60,513 nt of DNA from Mycolicibacter arupensis (lineage in GTDB: Bacteria > Actinomycetota > Actinomycetes > Mycobacteriales > Mycobacteriaceae), in assembly GCF_002086515.1 (NCBI RefSeq), contig NZ_MVHH01000025.1, positions 1-60,513 of the forward strand, in the 5' to 3' direction. The translations under genes and the position numbers were made by a program. The first letter of the stretch is position 1, and every line of letters starts with the position of its first letter. Below, in pieces: positions 1 through 10,277 of this stretch. A model generated the notes under the pieces. The model was not told where the DNA came from and ran no database searches. It worked only from the letters and a program-made list of their open reading frames with translations.

Positions 1-63
1 GATCAAGGCCTAACTGAGGCCTCCCCGCCCCGGGGGCGGGGAGGCCTCAGTTAGGCCTTGATC
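1..63. terminator. Perfect 31-bp inverted repeat at the embB 3' end
   Basis: Bases 1-31 and 33-63 are exact reverse complements around a single central base (32). The core is a G/C-only stem. The right arm contains the embB stop (51-53) and its last codons (Ile-Lys-Ala), so the hairpin begins inside the gene. It could act as a factor-independent terminator in both directions, although no U-tract is visible inside the window. Because of the symmetry the plus strand also reads ATC AAG GCC TAA at 2-13. A fold-back artefact at a contig edge is an alternative explanation. Confidence 0.7.
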
Positions 64-3000
64 CGGATCTGGCCCGGTGACCACCAGCCGGATCGGGTGG
101 CGGTGCCCAGGTCCAACTCCGCGGGCGTCGCGGGCGTGATCACGTCGAACTGACGCAGCGAACCCCAGTCGCGGCCCCAGTCGTAGTTCAGGTACGTGGC
201 CATCACGTGCGCCCGCAGCAGCATGTCCGAGATACCCAGCAATCCGCCGTTGACCCCGTCCTGCCAGGTGTCGGTGTCCTGCTTCTTGGCGTTGTAGTCC
301 GGGGTGATCCGATACTGCGGCACCTCGGTGACCCCGTTCGCGTGCAGCATCGGGTGCTGGCACGGGAACGCCAGGCCCACCGCCCAGTCCAGCAGCACCG
401 GCTTGTCGGAACCGATGTACTCCTGGATGGTCTTCACCTCTGGCAGTCGCGGCGGAGTGAACGCGATCCAGTCGCGCGGGTTCAACGACTTGTCCACGGC
501 GACAATGCGAACCGCAGTGGCCTGCTCGGGAATCTGCGCCCGCGGGTAGCGCAGGTTGCGCCACATCCGCGGCCACTCGCCGAACAGGTCGTACGGCACC
601 AGCCGGCCCGCGGCCACCGGGACGCCGTCGGGCCCGGGCACACCGTACTCGAGCTGCACATCCTGGCCGGTGGTGTAACCCTTCAGGACGCTGTTGCCGG
701 CGATCGTGCCGGCCGCGGTCACCGCCACCAGTGGGTGGCCGGCATCGGCGGGCGGCAGTGTGTACCAGGCCGACGTCAGTCGACTCTCCTGTTGGCCGTC
801 GGTGCTGTAGCTGCCCGCCAACGGAATCCGGGCCGGGTCCAGCCCGTAGGGCAGCGGGACCCTCGAGCCGTTGATGCCAGCCGCCGGCAATTTCTTCGGT
901 GCATCCCAGTCGTAGTCGGTACCGGGCTGGGTGATCGGCATCCGCAGCGACTCGGCCACCACCTTCTCCGGCACGCCGCTGGCGGTGAAACCGACCGGGT
1001 CCACACCGCCCAGGGGTCCCAGGTCGCCGTATTCGCCCGGCAGCGGCGTCAGGGCACCGTCGTTGGGGTCCGGTTCCACCAGCACGTTGTCGGCCAGCCC
1101 GCAGCCACCGACGAACGCCCGCACGTTGGCCAGGCCATTGGAGTACGTCGGGTACTCGCGAACGATCCCGGCCACCATCGAGGCCACAAATACGCAGACC
1201 ATGAAGCCGGCCGCCACCGGGATGGGTGCGGCGGTCAGGGCGCGGGCCAGCCGGCCCTCACCGCGGTCGCGCGGTGCGAAGTGCAGCCAGGCCGCCCATC
1301 CGGCAGTGACGGCGAACATGGCGAACAGAATTGTGCTGACGGTGATCCCACCGATCCGCGGCATGTCGGCGTTGAACGGAACCCCGTAGCTGGAGACGTA
1401 CCACCAGCCGTTGGTGGTGGCGAAACACAACGCCAGGATGAACAGCACCGCCGCGGCGAACGCCATGCGGTTTCTCGACCAGCGCACCACTTGTCGCGAG
1501 ACCAGGACCGTGGTCAGTGCCGCCATGGCTCCGGCCACCGCGGCGAACAGCCCGAAGTGATGCACCCACTTGGTGGGCGCGAACATCAGCGAGAACATGG
1601 TCGCCAAGATGACGCCCATCAGCCGCCACACCGGGCCGCTGGCGACACCGGCAACGCGCTTGCGGCGCAACATGATGAACATCGCGGTGAACAGGCACAG
1701 CGCGCAGATCAGGAAACCGAACCGCCGCGACAATGAGCCGTCGACAGTCGGCAGAATCAGGTAGTAGTAGCGCAGGTTCTCGGTGTACCAGGCCTGGCTG
1801 GGGCCGATCGCGGTGCGCACCCGGGTGGCTTCCAGCACGGTACGGATGGTCTGGTCGGAGAAGACCACGGTCAGGATCACCGCGCCGGCGGCCAGCAGCG
1901 GGGCCACCAGCGGCCACGTGCCGTGAATCTGGTGGCGACGCACCAGGATCCGCAGCAGTGGCCGGCCACCGGCCAGCAGTGCGGCCACCGCGATCAGGCC
2001 GGTGGGTTGAATGCCCAGGGTGAAAGCCGCGCAGATGATCGCCAACGCCGCCGGTGTGAGGCGGCTTGAGATGATCGCCCGTTCCACCAGCACCCAGGTG
2101 ATCAGCGCGCCGACCGCGATGATCCCTTCGGGGCGCAGGCCGTTGTTGAACGGCATCCATGCCGCCAGCAGCACCAGGCCTGCGGCCCACAGTGCGGGCT
2201 TGCTGGCCGCCACCGCCGGACCGAACCGGGGCAGTACCTCGCGGCTCAGCAGCAGCCAGCAGACCAGCCCGGCGACCAGATCCGGGAGCCGGATCCAGAT
2301 GCTGGCGTCGGAGACGTGCGTCATCAATGCCAGCAGGTTGTAGTACCAGCCGAACGGATCTTCCGGGCTGCCGAACCAGCGGAAATAGTTGCTCATGTAG
2401 CCGGCATGGTCGGCGACACGCGCCATCCCGAGGACGTAGCCGTCGTCGGAGGAGTTCGCACCGATCACGTACCAGAGCACGAATCCGAACACCACCACCA
2501 CATCGGCGAGGGAGAAGAACCGCCAGCGGCTCGGGATCAGCCGGTGCATCCGGTGGCCGTCGAGCCGGTCCAGACGCCACAGCGCCAGTACCGCGATCAC
2601 CGTGGCCAGAATGGCCGCAAAGATCGCGGCCCGCTTGAGCGCCGTCGGCTTGGTGGAGAACCGGGTGTCGATGTCGGCGGTCAATGCCAGACCGGCCGGT
2701 GCGGGACCGGCCAGATCGGTGAACACGCCGACGATCTGCGGGCGCAGGTTCGGGTCGGGCCAGCCGTAGCGCTGCGTGATCCCGCCGATGGTGGCGAACG
2801 TCCCGTCGTGCGACGACGTGACCTCGATGTCGGTGCAGTCGGGGCCCTCCACCTTGGCGCGGGGGGCGGTGGCCAGCACCACGTTGCGGTCGGTGACGTC
2901 CACCCGCTTCTCGGTGACGGTGATGAACAGCCCGTTGAGCGCGGCATCCTTGCCCTTGGCCGGAGCCGTTGACACCAGCGTGCCGCCCTCGGCGGGCAAC

Positions 3001-3215
3001 TGGCGCACCAGCGCACACGGCGCCTTCACCGTCATGGAGATCGGGGTCTGCGAGATCAGCGGTGCCGTCACGCTGCTCAGCTCGCCGTGCTGCGGCCAGT
3101 TCAGCGTGGCGGTGGTCTGCACCACCGGCAGCAGCGGCGTGGCCACCGACAGCAGGAAGCCCACCAGGCCGGCGATGACCGCCACCCAGCGAGTCACTTT
3201 CAGGTCGCGCGTCAT
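51..3215 (-). CDS. embB: Arabinosyltransferase EmbB
   Basis: Membrane-bound GT-C arabinofuranosyltransferase that extends arabinan of arabinogalactan from decaprenyl-phosphoryl-arabinose; family target of ethambutol. The protein has 1054 residues (M. tuberculosis EmbB 1098). It shows an N-terminal TM helix, an extracytoplasmic N-terminal domain, the GT-C acidic motif SSDDGY at about residue 257, a multi-TM core and a C-terminal carbohydrate-binding-like domain. The segment equivalent to M. tuberculosis 303-306 (ILGM) reads VLGM, with Met264 matching Met306. The ATG overlaps the embA stop by four bases (ATGA, 3212-3215), implying translational coupling. It is last in the dprE1-embB run and ends within a perfect hairpin. 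The identity of EmbB rather than EmbA/C rests on order and on the [17 protein letters not shown] stretch. Confidence 0.96.
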   Translation of the reverse strand: MTRDLKVTRWVAVIAGLVGFLLSVATPLLPVVQTTATLNWPQHGELSSVTAPLISQTPISMTVKAPCALVRQLPAEGGTLVSTAPAKGKDAALNGLFITVTEKRVDVTDRNVVLATAPRAKVEGPDCTDIEVTSSHDGTFATIGGITQRYGWPDPNLRPQIVGVFTDLAGPAPAGLALTADIDTRFSTKPTALKRAAIFAAILATVIAVLALWRLDRLDGHRMHRLIPSRWRFFSLADVVVVFGFVLWYVIGANSSDDGYVLGMARVADHAGYMSNYFRWFGSPEDPFGWYYNLLALMTHVSDASIWIRLPDLVAGLVCWLLLSREVLPRFGPAVAASKPALWAAGLVLLAAWMPFNNGLRPEGIIAVGALITWVLVERAIISSRLTPAALAIICAAFTLGIQPTGLIAVAALLAGGRPLLRILVRRHQIHGTWPLVAPLLAAGAVILTVVFSDQTIRTVLEATRVRTAIGPSQAWYTENLRYYYLILPTVDGSLSRRFGFLICALCLFTAMFIMLRRKRVAGVASGPVWRLMGVILATMFSLMFAPTKWVHHFGLFAAVAGAMAALTTVLVSRQVVRWSRNRMAFAAAVLFILALCFATTNGWWYVSSYGVPFNADMPRIGGITVSTILFAMFAVTAGWAAWLHFAPRDRGEGRLARALTAAPIPVAAGFMVCVFVASMVAGIVREYPTYSNGLANVRAFVGGCGLADNVLVEPDPNDGALTPLPGEYGDLGPLGGVDPVGFTASGVPEKVVAESLRMPITQPGTDYDWDAPKKLPAAGINGSRVPLPYGLDPARIPLAGSYSTDGQQESRLTSAWYTLPPADAGHPLVAVTAAGTIAGNSVLKGYTTGQDVQLEYGVPGPDGVPVAAGRLVPYDLFGEWPRMWRNLRYPRAQIPEQATAVRIVAVDKSLNPRDWIAFTPPRLPEVKTIQEYIGSDKPVLLDWAVGLAFPCQHPMLHANGVTEVPQYRITPDYNAKKQDTDTWQDGVNGGLLGISDMLLRAHVMATYLNYDWGRDWGSLRQFDVITPATPAELDLGTATRSGWWSPGQIRIKA

Positions 3216-6200
3216 GGCAGTGCTCGAATCGGTCCGGGCCGGCTCCAGCCGGCAACAGTGACGGTGCCCTGCTCGATCACGGCGTCAGGTGCCTCCGCGG
3301 CGGGGATCAATCGGTGATACGCCTCGACCGCGCCCCAATCGCGATACCAGTCGTTGCGCAGGTAGGTCGGAACGGTGGTGGTCCACAGCATGGCCTGAGT
3401 GATCATGAACGGGCCACCGTCTTCGGCGGACTGCCACAGGTTCGACGACGCCGCGGTCTGTTTGTGGTCGGGCATGATCCGGTACTCGGGCAGTTCGGCG
3501 ACGCCCAGGTGCTCGGCGAAGGGTCGCTGGCACGGGAAGTTGGCCGCGACAGCGATGTCCATCAACACCGGGGTCTGTGAGCCCATCAACTCGCTGATCG
3601 TCTTGACCACCGGTACCCGCGGCGGGGTGAAGGCGATCCACTGCTCGGTGGACAGGTTGGGGTCGTTGGCCACGATGCGTACCGCGTTGGTGCCCGGCGG
3701 CGCCCATGCCAGCGGGAAGCGCAGGTTGCGCCAGGAATTCTGCGGCCCGATGTCGATCGGCTCCACCTCGCCGAGCGCCGTGAACGTCCCGTCGGGATTG
3801 CTGGTGCCCCACTCCAGTTTCAGCGGCTGCCCGTAGTCCAGTTTGCCGTCCTCGCCGTGCGACCAGATGGCGCCGGCGGCGGATACCACCACGATCGGTG
3901 CACGGTCCTTCGACTGCTCCGGCAGCCGGTACCAGACCGACGTGGCGTGCGCGGCCACCTGCTCTTTGTACGAGCCGAGCACCGGGGTAAGGGCCGGGTC
4001 CAGCCCGAACGGCAGTGCCACCCGCGAACCGTTGACCCCGTCGGGGGCGTCGTCGGGGATCTTGCCGCCGGCGGTGCCCGCGGCGTCACTCTGGTTGGCG
4101 CTCGGCTTGTTGGGCGAGGCATCGGCGTTAGGCACGCCGGGCTTGGCGATCACGGCCAGCGAGGTCAGGTCCTCGTCGACGGAGTTCGGGTCGAAACCGT
4201 ACGGGTCGGCACCGCCGAGCGGGCCCAGCTCGGTGTACTTCTGGCCCGGGATCGGCTGCAGCAGACCGGCATTGGTGTCGGGTTCAGCCAAGACGTCGTC
4301 GGCCATGGAGCAGCTGGCGGAGCCCCGAACCCCCGACAACACGGCCTCGGCGTTGGCTTTGGCAGTGGTGTAGGCCGGGTAGCGTCCCGCGGCCGCCTTG
4401 GCCATCGAGCCGACCATCAGCAGCACCATCAGGCTCGCGACGATCAACAGGGGGGTAGAGGCCAGGATCCGGTTGCGCCGGTTCGGTGTCACCTGGGTGT
4501 GCCCGCTGTAGTCCAACCGGAAGTGCTGCCAGCCGGCCAGTAGGCCGGTGGCGATCGAGGCCGCCAGGAACATCGACGTCACCGGCTTGCTGGCGATCAC
4601 CGGCGGAATGTCGAACCACGGCACTCCGTAGCCGCCGACATAGAACCAGCCGTTGACCCCCGAGGTCGAGACGGCCACCAGGAACAGCAGCGCGGTGACA
4701 TACAGGGTCATGTTGCGTCGGCTGTGCAGCCCGACGCGGGCAAAAGTGAAGGCGGTGAGCGCTCCCAGCGCCCCGGCCAACCCGGCGAAACCGCCGAACT
4801 GTACCGCCCACTTGGTCGGGGTGAACGTCAACAGCAGCAGGCCCACCGCGCAGGTGCCGATCAGGCGCCAGGCCGGGCCGCTGGCCACACCGCTGATGCG
4901 TCCGCGGCGCAGCAGCACGACCAGCATGGCGAACATGCAGAACAACAGCACCAACACGGCGAACCGGCGGGTCAGCGAGGCGTCGACGTTCTCTTCGACG
5001 GTCAAGAAGTAGTACCGCAGGAACTCCTGATACCAGGCGATGGTCGGACCGACCACGTACTTGATCCGAGCCGATTCGGCGACCGCGGCCAGGCTCTGTG
5101 ACCGGCACACCACGACGGCGAGAACCGACGCGGCCGCAGCCAGCACCGCCAGCGGCGCGGCCAGCCCATCGACGGCCCGCCGTCGGCGGATCACGGTCTC
5201 GATGGCCCGCGAGCCGGTCAGCAGCGGGGCCAGCGCGATCAGGCCGTGCGGGGCCAGCGTGACGGTGAAGACCGCTACCAGGATCGCCAGGGCGGTGGGA
5301 ACCAGCCGGCGGGTGGCGATGGTGCGCTCCACCAGCACCCAGACCACCAGGGTGCCCAGCGCGATCAGCGGCTCGGGCCGCAGCCCGTTGTTGAACGGAA
5401 GCCAGGCCGCGGCGAACATGGCCGCAGCGGTGAACACCGCCACCCGGTTGCCCGACAGCCGGCCCAGGCGAGGCAGGATTCGGCGGCTGATGATCAACCA
5501 GCAGGCCATGCCGGCCAGCGTGGCGGGCAGGCGCATCCACACCCCGGCAGTGCTGATGGTGCTCAACTGGCCCAGCAGCGCCGGATACCAGTCGAACGGG
5601 GCCTCGCTGGCGCCGAAGAATCGGTAATAGTTGGCCACATAACCGGCGTGCCCGACATTGCGCGCCATCGTCAGGTTGTAGCCGTCATCGCTGGAGATGG
5701 CGCCGATGACGTGCCACAACGCCAGAGTGCCGAGGACGCCCACGTCGGCGAGTCGGGTCACCGGGTGAACTGTGGATCTGGAGCGCCGGCGCCGCGGCCC
5801 GTCGAGGACCGCCAGAGCCACGATCGATGCCAGCACCGCCAGCACGCCGAGCGCCATCACGGCGGTCTTGAGTGGGGTTGGCCCGCTGATGAAGCGGGTG
5901 TCGATGTCGATACGAGCGTTCAGTCCCGGCTGCGGGCCGACCTGCAGCTCGGTGAAGACGCCGCCGATCTGCGGCTTGTTCTCCGGAGGCAACGTGCCGG
6001 CGGCGCCGGGGATACCGACGAAATCTGCGCCGACCCCACCGGCCCCGGCCCACAGGTGCAATTCGCTGCAGTCGGCGAGCTTGCTGCGCGGCGCGGCCGC
6101 GGCCACCTGGTCGCGGTAGGCCGCGAACACGGTGGTCTTGTTGGCCCGCACGAACAGGCCGTGCGCCGTGGCGTCGACGCCACCGGCCGGCACCGTGGAC

Positions 6201-6475
6201 AGCACCAGGCCGCCCTTTTCTCCCAGGGTGGCCATCGCCGAGCAGGGGATGGTGATGTCCAGGCTTTGGGGCGCTCCGGAGACCAGGGGCGCGGTGACGT
6301 CGGCGACGTGGCCATCAGCGTCGACGCCCTGTGGCCAGGCGATGGTGGCGGTGGTCTGGTTGACCGGGAGCAGCGGGGTGATGCCGCACAGCAGCACGCC
6401 GGTGACGCCGGCCACCACCGCGATCAGCCGTGCGAATCGATGACGCTGCCTGGGCTGGTCGTAGGTGGAGGACAC
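3212..6475 (-). CDS. embA: Arabinosyltransferase EmbA
   Basis: Second Emb paralogue, 1087 residues (M. tuberculosis EmbA 1094). EmbA pairs with EmbB to build the branched terminal arabinan of arabinogalactan. Visible features are an N-terminal TM segment, the luminal N-domain, [14 protein letters not shown] (GT-C loop), a long multi-TM core and a soluble C-terminal domain. The C-terminal domain carries a species-variable, low-complexity insert around residues 775-810 ([19 protein letters not shown] region). The start is GTG at 6473-6475 without a strong Shine-Dalgarno. The stop overlaps the embB start. In M. tuberculosis embA follows embC closely; here a winged-helix cassette intervenes, so embA may rely partly on read-through or on a promoter in the 6476-6586 gap. 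Confidence 0.95.
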   Translation of the reverse strand: MSSTYDQPRQRHRFARLIAVVAGVTGVLLCGITPLLPVNQTTATIAWPQGVDADGHVADVTAPLVSGAPQSLDITIPCSAMATLGEKGGLVLSTVPAGGVDATAHGLFVRANKTTVFAAYRDQVAAAAPRSKLADCSELHLWAGAGGVGADFVGIPGAAGTLPPENKPQIGGVFTELQVGPQPGLNARIDIDTRFISGPTPLKTAVMALGVLAVLASIVALAVLDGPRRRRSRSTVHPVTRLADVGVLGTLALWHVIGAISSDDGYNLTMARNVGHAGYVANYYRFFGASEAPFDWYPALLGQLSTISTAGVWMRLPATLAGMACWLIISRRILPRLGRLSGNRVAVFTAAAMFAAAWLPFNNGLRPEPLIALGTLVVWVLVERTIATRRLVPTALAILVAVFTVTLAPHGLIALAPLLTGSRAIETVIRRRRAVDGLAAPLAVLAAAASVLAVVVCRSQSLAAVAESARIKYVVGPTIAWYQEFLRYYFLTVEENVDASLTRRFAVLVLLFCMFAMLVVLLRRGRISGVASGPAWRLIGTCAVGLLLLTFTPTKWAVQFGGFAGLAGALGALTAFTFARVGLHSRRNMTLYVTALLFLVAVSTSGVNGWFYVGGYGVPWFDIPPVIASKPVTSMFLAASIATGLLAGWQHFRLDYSGHTQVTPNRRNRILASTPLLIVASLMVLLMVGSMAKAAAGRYPAYTTAKANAEAVLSGVRGSASCSMADDVLAEPDTNAGLLQPIPGQKYTELGPLGGADPYGFDPNSVDEDLTSLAVIAKPGVPNADASPNKPSANQSDAAGTAGGKIPDDAPDGVNGSRVALPFGLDPALTPVLGSYKEQVAAHATSVWYRLPEQSKDRAPIVVVSAAGAIWSHGEDGKLDYGQPLKLEWGTSNPDGTFTALGEVEPIDIGPQNSWRNLRFPLAWAPPGTNAVRIVANDPNLSTEQWIAFTPPRVPVVKTISELMGSQTPVLMDIAVAANFPCQRPFAEHLGVAELPEYRIMPDHKQTAASSNLWQSAEDGGPFMITQAMLWTTTVPTYLRNDWYRDWGAVEAYHRLIPAAEAPDAVIEQGTVTVAGWSRPGPIRALP

Positions 6476-6553
6476 GAGCCCTGATGTTAGGCGACCCGAT
6501 CGGTCACGCGGGGAAGCCGTCCCGCCCGTCCCGAGACCGGGACATATGTGGTC

Positions 6554-6978
6554 GTTGCCCGCCTCTGAGCGACAGCAGGCATTATGTCAGGTTGGGGACG
6601 GGGGCTGGGAATCGCTGGGCGCAAAGCCCTCGGCCTCGGCGCGCAGTGCCATCACTCGTTGGTGAATCCGGTACTCGGTGCTGCGCGGCAGCAGGTGCGC
6701 CGGCCCGTAGCGGCCCCGGCCTCGCCGGAACACCCGGCCGTGTTCGCCTTCCCAGCGCAGGGCATCCGAGATCGCCTTCGACGGGCGCCCCCGCACCGTG
6801 AAACCGCGGGAGTCCAGCTCCGCGGCCAGCTCGCCGATACTGCAGATTCCGTGATGCTGCAGGTAGTGGGTCAGTACATAGCGGAGTTCGATGCCACGCA
6901 GCGGCTTCCGGTTCGTCATGCGGCGACCCTGACACCACGGTCCGACAGACGGGACGTTGTCGCTCAGAGGCGGGCAAC
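6554..6978. mobile_element. 425-bp cassette with 21-bp inverted ends carrying an HTH gene
   Basis: Bases 6554-6574 and 6958-6978 form a perfect 21-bp inverted repeat (core GCCCGCCTCTGAGCG), with an ATGTG match a few bases further out on each side. The only content is the small gene at 6587-6919, whose stop is 12 bp from one end. The same 21-mer recurs as an inverted pair at 12207-12253. There is no transposase and no clear target-site duplication, so a non-autonomous (MITE-like) or REP-like cassette is inference. M. tuberculosis has no gene between embC and embA. Confidence 0.45.
6587..6919 (-). CDS. Small winged-helix-like protein
   Basis: 110-residue soluble protein. Residues about 8-65 look like a winged helix: ELRYVLTHYLQHHG, then SIGELAAELDSRGF as a helix-turn-helix, then a basic stretch (RGRPSKAISDALRWEGEHGRV) and an RRGRGRY wing. 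The tail (residues 90-110) is polar and Pro/Ser-rich. This suggests a DNA-binding protein, but no regulator family is recognised with certainty. It lies between embC and embA on the same strand and within a pair of 21-bp inverted repeats. It could be cargo of a small mobile cassette or a regulator that binds those repeats; the sequence alone cannot separate these. Confidence 0.7.
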   Translation of the reverse strand: MTNRKPLRGIELRYVLTHYLQHHGICSIGELAAELDSRGFTVRGRPSKAISDALRWEGEHGRVFRRGRGRYGPAHLLPRSTEYRIHQRVMALRAEAEGFAPSDSQPPSPT

Positions 6979-7045
6979 TCTCACATGCCCCGGATCCGGT
7001 GACGGGTGGGGCGAGCCAGGCGCGTGTCGGAGGAGTGAGCGTGGA

Positions 7046-10000
7046 TCAGTGCCGCAGTGGCGCCGGACTCCACAATCCGGAACGTACGGCGGTGCCCAGT
7101 TCCAGCTGCGCCGGTGTGGCCGCGGGGTAATACGGCGTCAGCCGCTGCAGGGCACCCCAGTCCCGGAACCAGTCGTGGTTCAGATAACTGGGCACCGTTG
7201 TCGCACGCACCAGCAACTCGGTGATGCCCAACGGACCTCCGCCGTTGTTGTCCATCACCGGGGAGTTGGCCTCCGCGCCGAACCGATCCGGCAGGATCCG
7301 CCACTTGGGCACCTCGGTCACCCCGTTCTGGTGGCCGAACGGGCGTTGGCAGGGGAATGCCAGGCCGACCAGCCAGTCCAGCAGCACCGGGTCGGACGAG
7401 CCCACCACCTCCTGCAGGGTCCGCAGCTGCGGGACACGTGGCGGTGTCACCGCGATCCAGTGCTGCGGCGCCAGGTCGTCATCGCGGACCACCAGCCGGA
7501 TGCGGGTCGCCTCGGCCGGGATCGCCGACAGGGGTGCTCGAAGATTGCGCCAGGCCGGGACCGCGCCGATATCACCGAACTCGACCGTACCGCCGGGCTT
7601 GTCGTTCGCGGCGCCGGACTCGGTGGCCCACTGTGCGATGACCTCGCCGCGATCGAAGCGACCCGCTGCCGTCACCACCAGCAGGGGCCCGGCGTTGGCC
7701 CGGTCGGCGGGCAGCCGATACCAGGCCGAGCGCAACAGCGCGGGCACCTGAATGCCGGGACGCCAGCTGCCCAGCACCGGCACTCGGGCCGGGTCCAGCG
7801 TGTAGGGCAGCCGGGCACGGGAGCCGTTCACACCCTCGGCGGCGGTGGTGCCACCCTCGGTGCCCGCCTCGCCGCCGGCGGTCTGTGCGTCGTCATCGGC
7901 CAGCCGGCCCAAGCCGGGCGGCCCGATCACCTGATCGGCCGAGACATCGGCGGGGATCCCGTTGGGGGTGAACCCGACCGAGAACGTCGCACCGAGGGCT
8001 TCATCGACCGGCGTGTCGATCGGGGTGAGGATTCCGGAGGTGGGGTCCTGCTCCACCAGCACGTCGTCGGCCAGCCCGCAGGTGCTGCCGTTGCCCACAA
8101 CAGGAAGCGCCCCCAGGTTGGACCGCCCCACCGTCCATGCGGGGTACTGGCCCACCATCGCGGCGGTCAGCGACACCACCTCGAAGACGATCAGCACCCA
8201 GGACGCGATCGCCAGCGGGTAGCCCGACAGCGCCGCCCACCGCGGCGGCCGGTCGGGGCCCCCGGTGAAGTGGAACCACGCCGCCGCCAGTGCCGCGGCC
8301 ACGGTCAAAGCGACACCGATGGTGGCGAACGCCAGGTGCCACTTGGGGAACGCGTTCGACCACGGCACCCCGAAGTTGGAGACGTACCACCAGCCGTTGA
8401 CACTGGCGAACGACAGCGCGGTGATGAACAGCACCACCGCGGTGAACAGTGCCCGGTTGCGCCGGGAATGCATCGCCGCGGCGCTCACCGCGACGGCGGC
8501 CAGGGCGCCCAGCGAGCCGGCCAGTCCGGCGAACACGCCGAAGTGGTGCGTCCACTTGGTCGGAGTGAACATCATCGCGATGAAGGAGATGATCGTGATC
8601 CCGATGATGCGCCGGCTGGGTCCGGCGGCGGTGCCGGGAATACGGCCCTTGCGCAGGGCCATCGCCACCGACACCGCCAGGGCGACGCCGAGGGCCAGCA
8701 CCGGGAAACGCCGGGCCACCGAGCCGTCGGGGGTGGCCAGGAAAAGCCGCTCGTAGCGGACGTGCTCTTCGAACCAGGCCAGGCTGGGCCCGACCGCGGA
8801 CTTCAGCGTGCTGGCCTCGATCTCACCGGCCAGGGTCTGGTCGCGGAAGATCACGATCGCGGTGATGCTGACGGCCGCGGCGATCGGAGCCAGCAATGGA
8901 GCCAGCCCGAACTGCTTAGAGCGCCGGTGCAAGATGGTGCGCAGCGGCCCGATCGCCACCAGCAGGGCACCGATCGAGGCGATCCCGGTGGGCCCGGAGA
9001 ACAGCGTCATCGCGCCGATGATGCAGGCGATCGCCAACGGCAGCAGGCGGCTGGTGGCCACGGCCCGCTCCACCGAGCACCAGGTCGCCAGGATGCCCAG
9101 CGCGATGATCGGCTCGGGACGCAGACCGTTGTTCAGTGGCAGCCAGAACGCCAGGAACATGCCCGCCGCGGTCCAGGCCGCGGCGCGGCTGTGTTTGACG
9201 GCGTTGCCCAGGCGGGGGATCACCTCGCGGCTGATCAGCCACCAGCTGGCCAGTGCCATGCCCAGGGTGGGCAGCCGCATCCAGATGCTGGTGGTGGACA
9301 CCTGCGACCACACTGCGAGCAGGTCGTAGTACCAGCCGAACGGCGCCTCCGGGGTGCCGAACCAACGGTAGAAGTTGGCCATGTATCCGGCGTGCTCGGA
9401 AATCCGGGCCATCGTGAGGATGTAGCCGTCGTCGGAGGTGTTTGCGCCCACGAAGTGCCACCACACCAAGACCAGGGTGACCAGGGCGTCCAGCGGTTTC
9501 ATCGACCACCAGCGGGCCGGCAGGAAGCGCCGGTGCCGGGTGCCGTCGGCGGTGTCCAGGATGTGCAGGGCGATCAGCGCGGCGATCGTCAGCACCACCC
9601 CGAGGATCATCGCCGCCAGCTTGAGAGGGGTGGGCGCGCTGGAGAATCGGGTGTCGATGGTGGCGCTGAAGTCCAGGCCGGCCGGCGCCGGTCCGGCCAG
9701 GTCGGTGTAGACGCCGACGATCTGCGGCCGGAAGTCGTAGCCACTGCGGGTCCCGGTCAGCGGTGAGCCGGGCTTCTCGGCGTTGGGCCCGTAGGTCAGG
9801 CCGACGAACTCGGCGGTGACCCGGTCGGCGTGGGCGGTGAAGGTCAGTTTCTGGCAGTCCGGACCGAGCACCTGGGCCAGCGGCGCCACCACCACCGGCA
9901 CATTGCGCACGACCAGGACCAGGTCGTCGTTGACGAGTTCGATGAGCAGGCCGCGGTCGACAGCCTTGGGGGCCTGCTTGGGCACGGTGGACAGCAGAAC

Positions 10001-10243
10001 CGACTTGGCCGGGGTGAGCCCGGCCGCGGCCTGGCACGGCACGCTGATGTCCAGGTCGGTGGCGACGTAGCCGATCAGCGGGGCCTGCACGCTGGCCATG
10101 ACGCCGTTCTGCGGCCAGTTGAGCTCGGCGGTGGTCTGTTTGACCGGCAACAACGGGGTCAGGATTGCCAGCAGTGTGCCCAGAACGCCGGCGACGACAG
10201 CGACGGTCCGAGCGATCCGGTAGTCGGCGCGCGTATCGGTCAC
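7046..10243 (-). CDS. embC: Arabinosyltransferase EmbC
   Basis: Emb paralogue with 1065 residues (M. tuberculosis EmbC 1094), which in mycobacteria makes the arabinan of lipoarabinomannan. It starts GTG at 10241-10243. Visible features are an N-terminal TM helix, the PLLPVKQTTAELNWPQ motif shared by Emb proteins, NTSDDGYILTMARISEHAGYM (GT-C acidic loop), HFGVFAGLAGSLGALAAV in the TM core, and a C-terminal carbohydrate-binding region containing VNGSRARLPY. Only 34 bp separate it from aftA upstream, fitting one transcript. Assignment as embC rather than embA/embB rests on its position next to aftA, as in M. tuberculosis. Confidence 0.93.
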   Translation of the reverse strand: MTDTRADYRIARTVAVVAGVLGTLLAILTPLLPVKQTTAELNWPQNGVMASVQAPLIGYVATDLDISVPCQAAAGLTPAKSVLLSTVPKQAPKAVDRGLLIELVNDDLVLVVRNVPVVVAPLAQVLGPDCQKLTFTAHADRVTAEFVGLTYGPNAEKPGSPLTGTRSGYDFRPQIVGVYTDLAGPAPAGLDFSATIDTRFSSAPTPLKLAAMILGVVLTIAALIALHILDTADGTRHRRFLPARWWSMKPLDALVTLVLVWWHFVGANTSDDGYILTMARISEHAGYMANFYRWFGTPEAPFGWYYDLLAVWSQVSTTSIWMRLPTLGMALASWWLISREVIPRLGNAVKHSRAAAWTAAGMFLAFWLPLNNGLRPEPIIALGILATWCSVERAVATSRLLPLAIACIIGAMTLFSGPTGIASIGALLVAIGPLRTILHRRSKQFGLAPLLAPIAAAVSITAIVIFRDQTLAGEIEASTLKSAVGPSLAWFEEHVRYERLFLATPDGSVARRFPVLALGVALAVSVAMALRKGRIPGTAAGPSRRIIGITIISFIAMMFTPTKWTHHFGVFAGLAGSLGALAAVAVSAAAMHSRRNRALFTAVVLFITALSFASVNGWWYVSNFGVPWSNAFPKWHLAFATIGVALTVAAALAAAWFHFTGGPDRPPRWAALSGYPLAIASWVLIVFEVVSLTAAMVGQYPAWTVGRSNLGALPVVGNGSTCGLADDVLVEQDPTSGILTPIDTPVDEALGATFSVGFTPNGIPADVSADQVIGPPGLGRLADDDAQTAGGEAGTEGGTTAAEGVNGSRARLPYTLDPARVPVLGSWRPGIQVPALLRSAWYRLPADRANAGPLLVVTAAGRFDRGEVIAQWATESGAANDKPGGTVEFGDIGAVPAWRNLRAPLSAIPAEATRIRLVVRDDDLAPQHWIAVTPPRVPQLRTLQEVVGSSDPVLLDWLVGLAFPCQRPFGHQNGVTEVPKWRILPDRFGAEANSPVMDNNGGGPLGITELLVRATTVPSYLNHDWFRDWGALQRLTPYYPAATPAQLELGTAVRSGLWSPAPLRH

Positions 10244-10277
10244 GCAGAGATGTTATCGGGGCGGTCCGCAGCGCCTG

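Noticed and set aside
6584..9766. 1060-codon plus-strand frame opposite embC
   Set aside because: Its Arg/Gly/His-rich content is typical of the antisense of high-GC genes; embC is unambiguous on the other strand.
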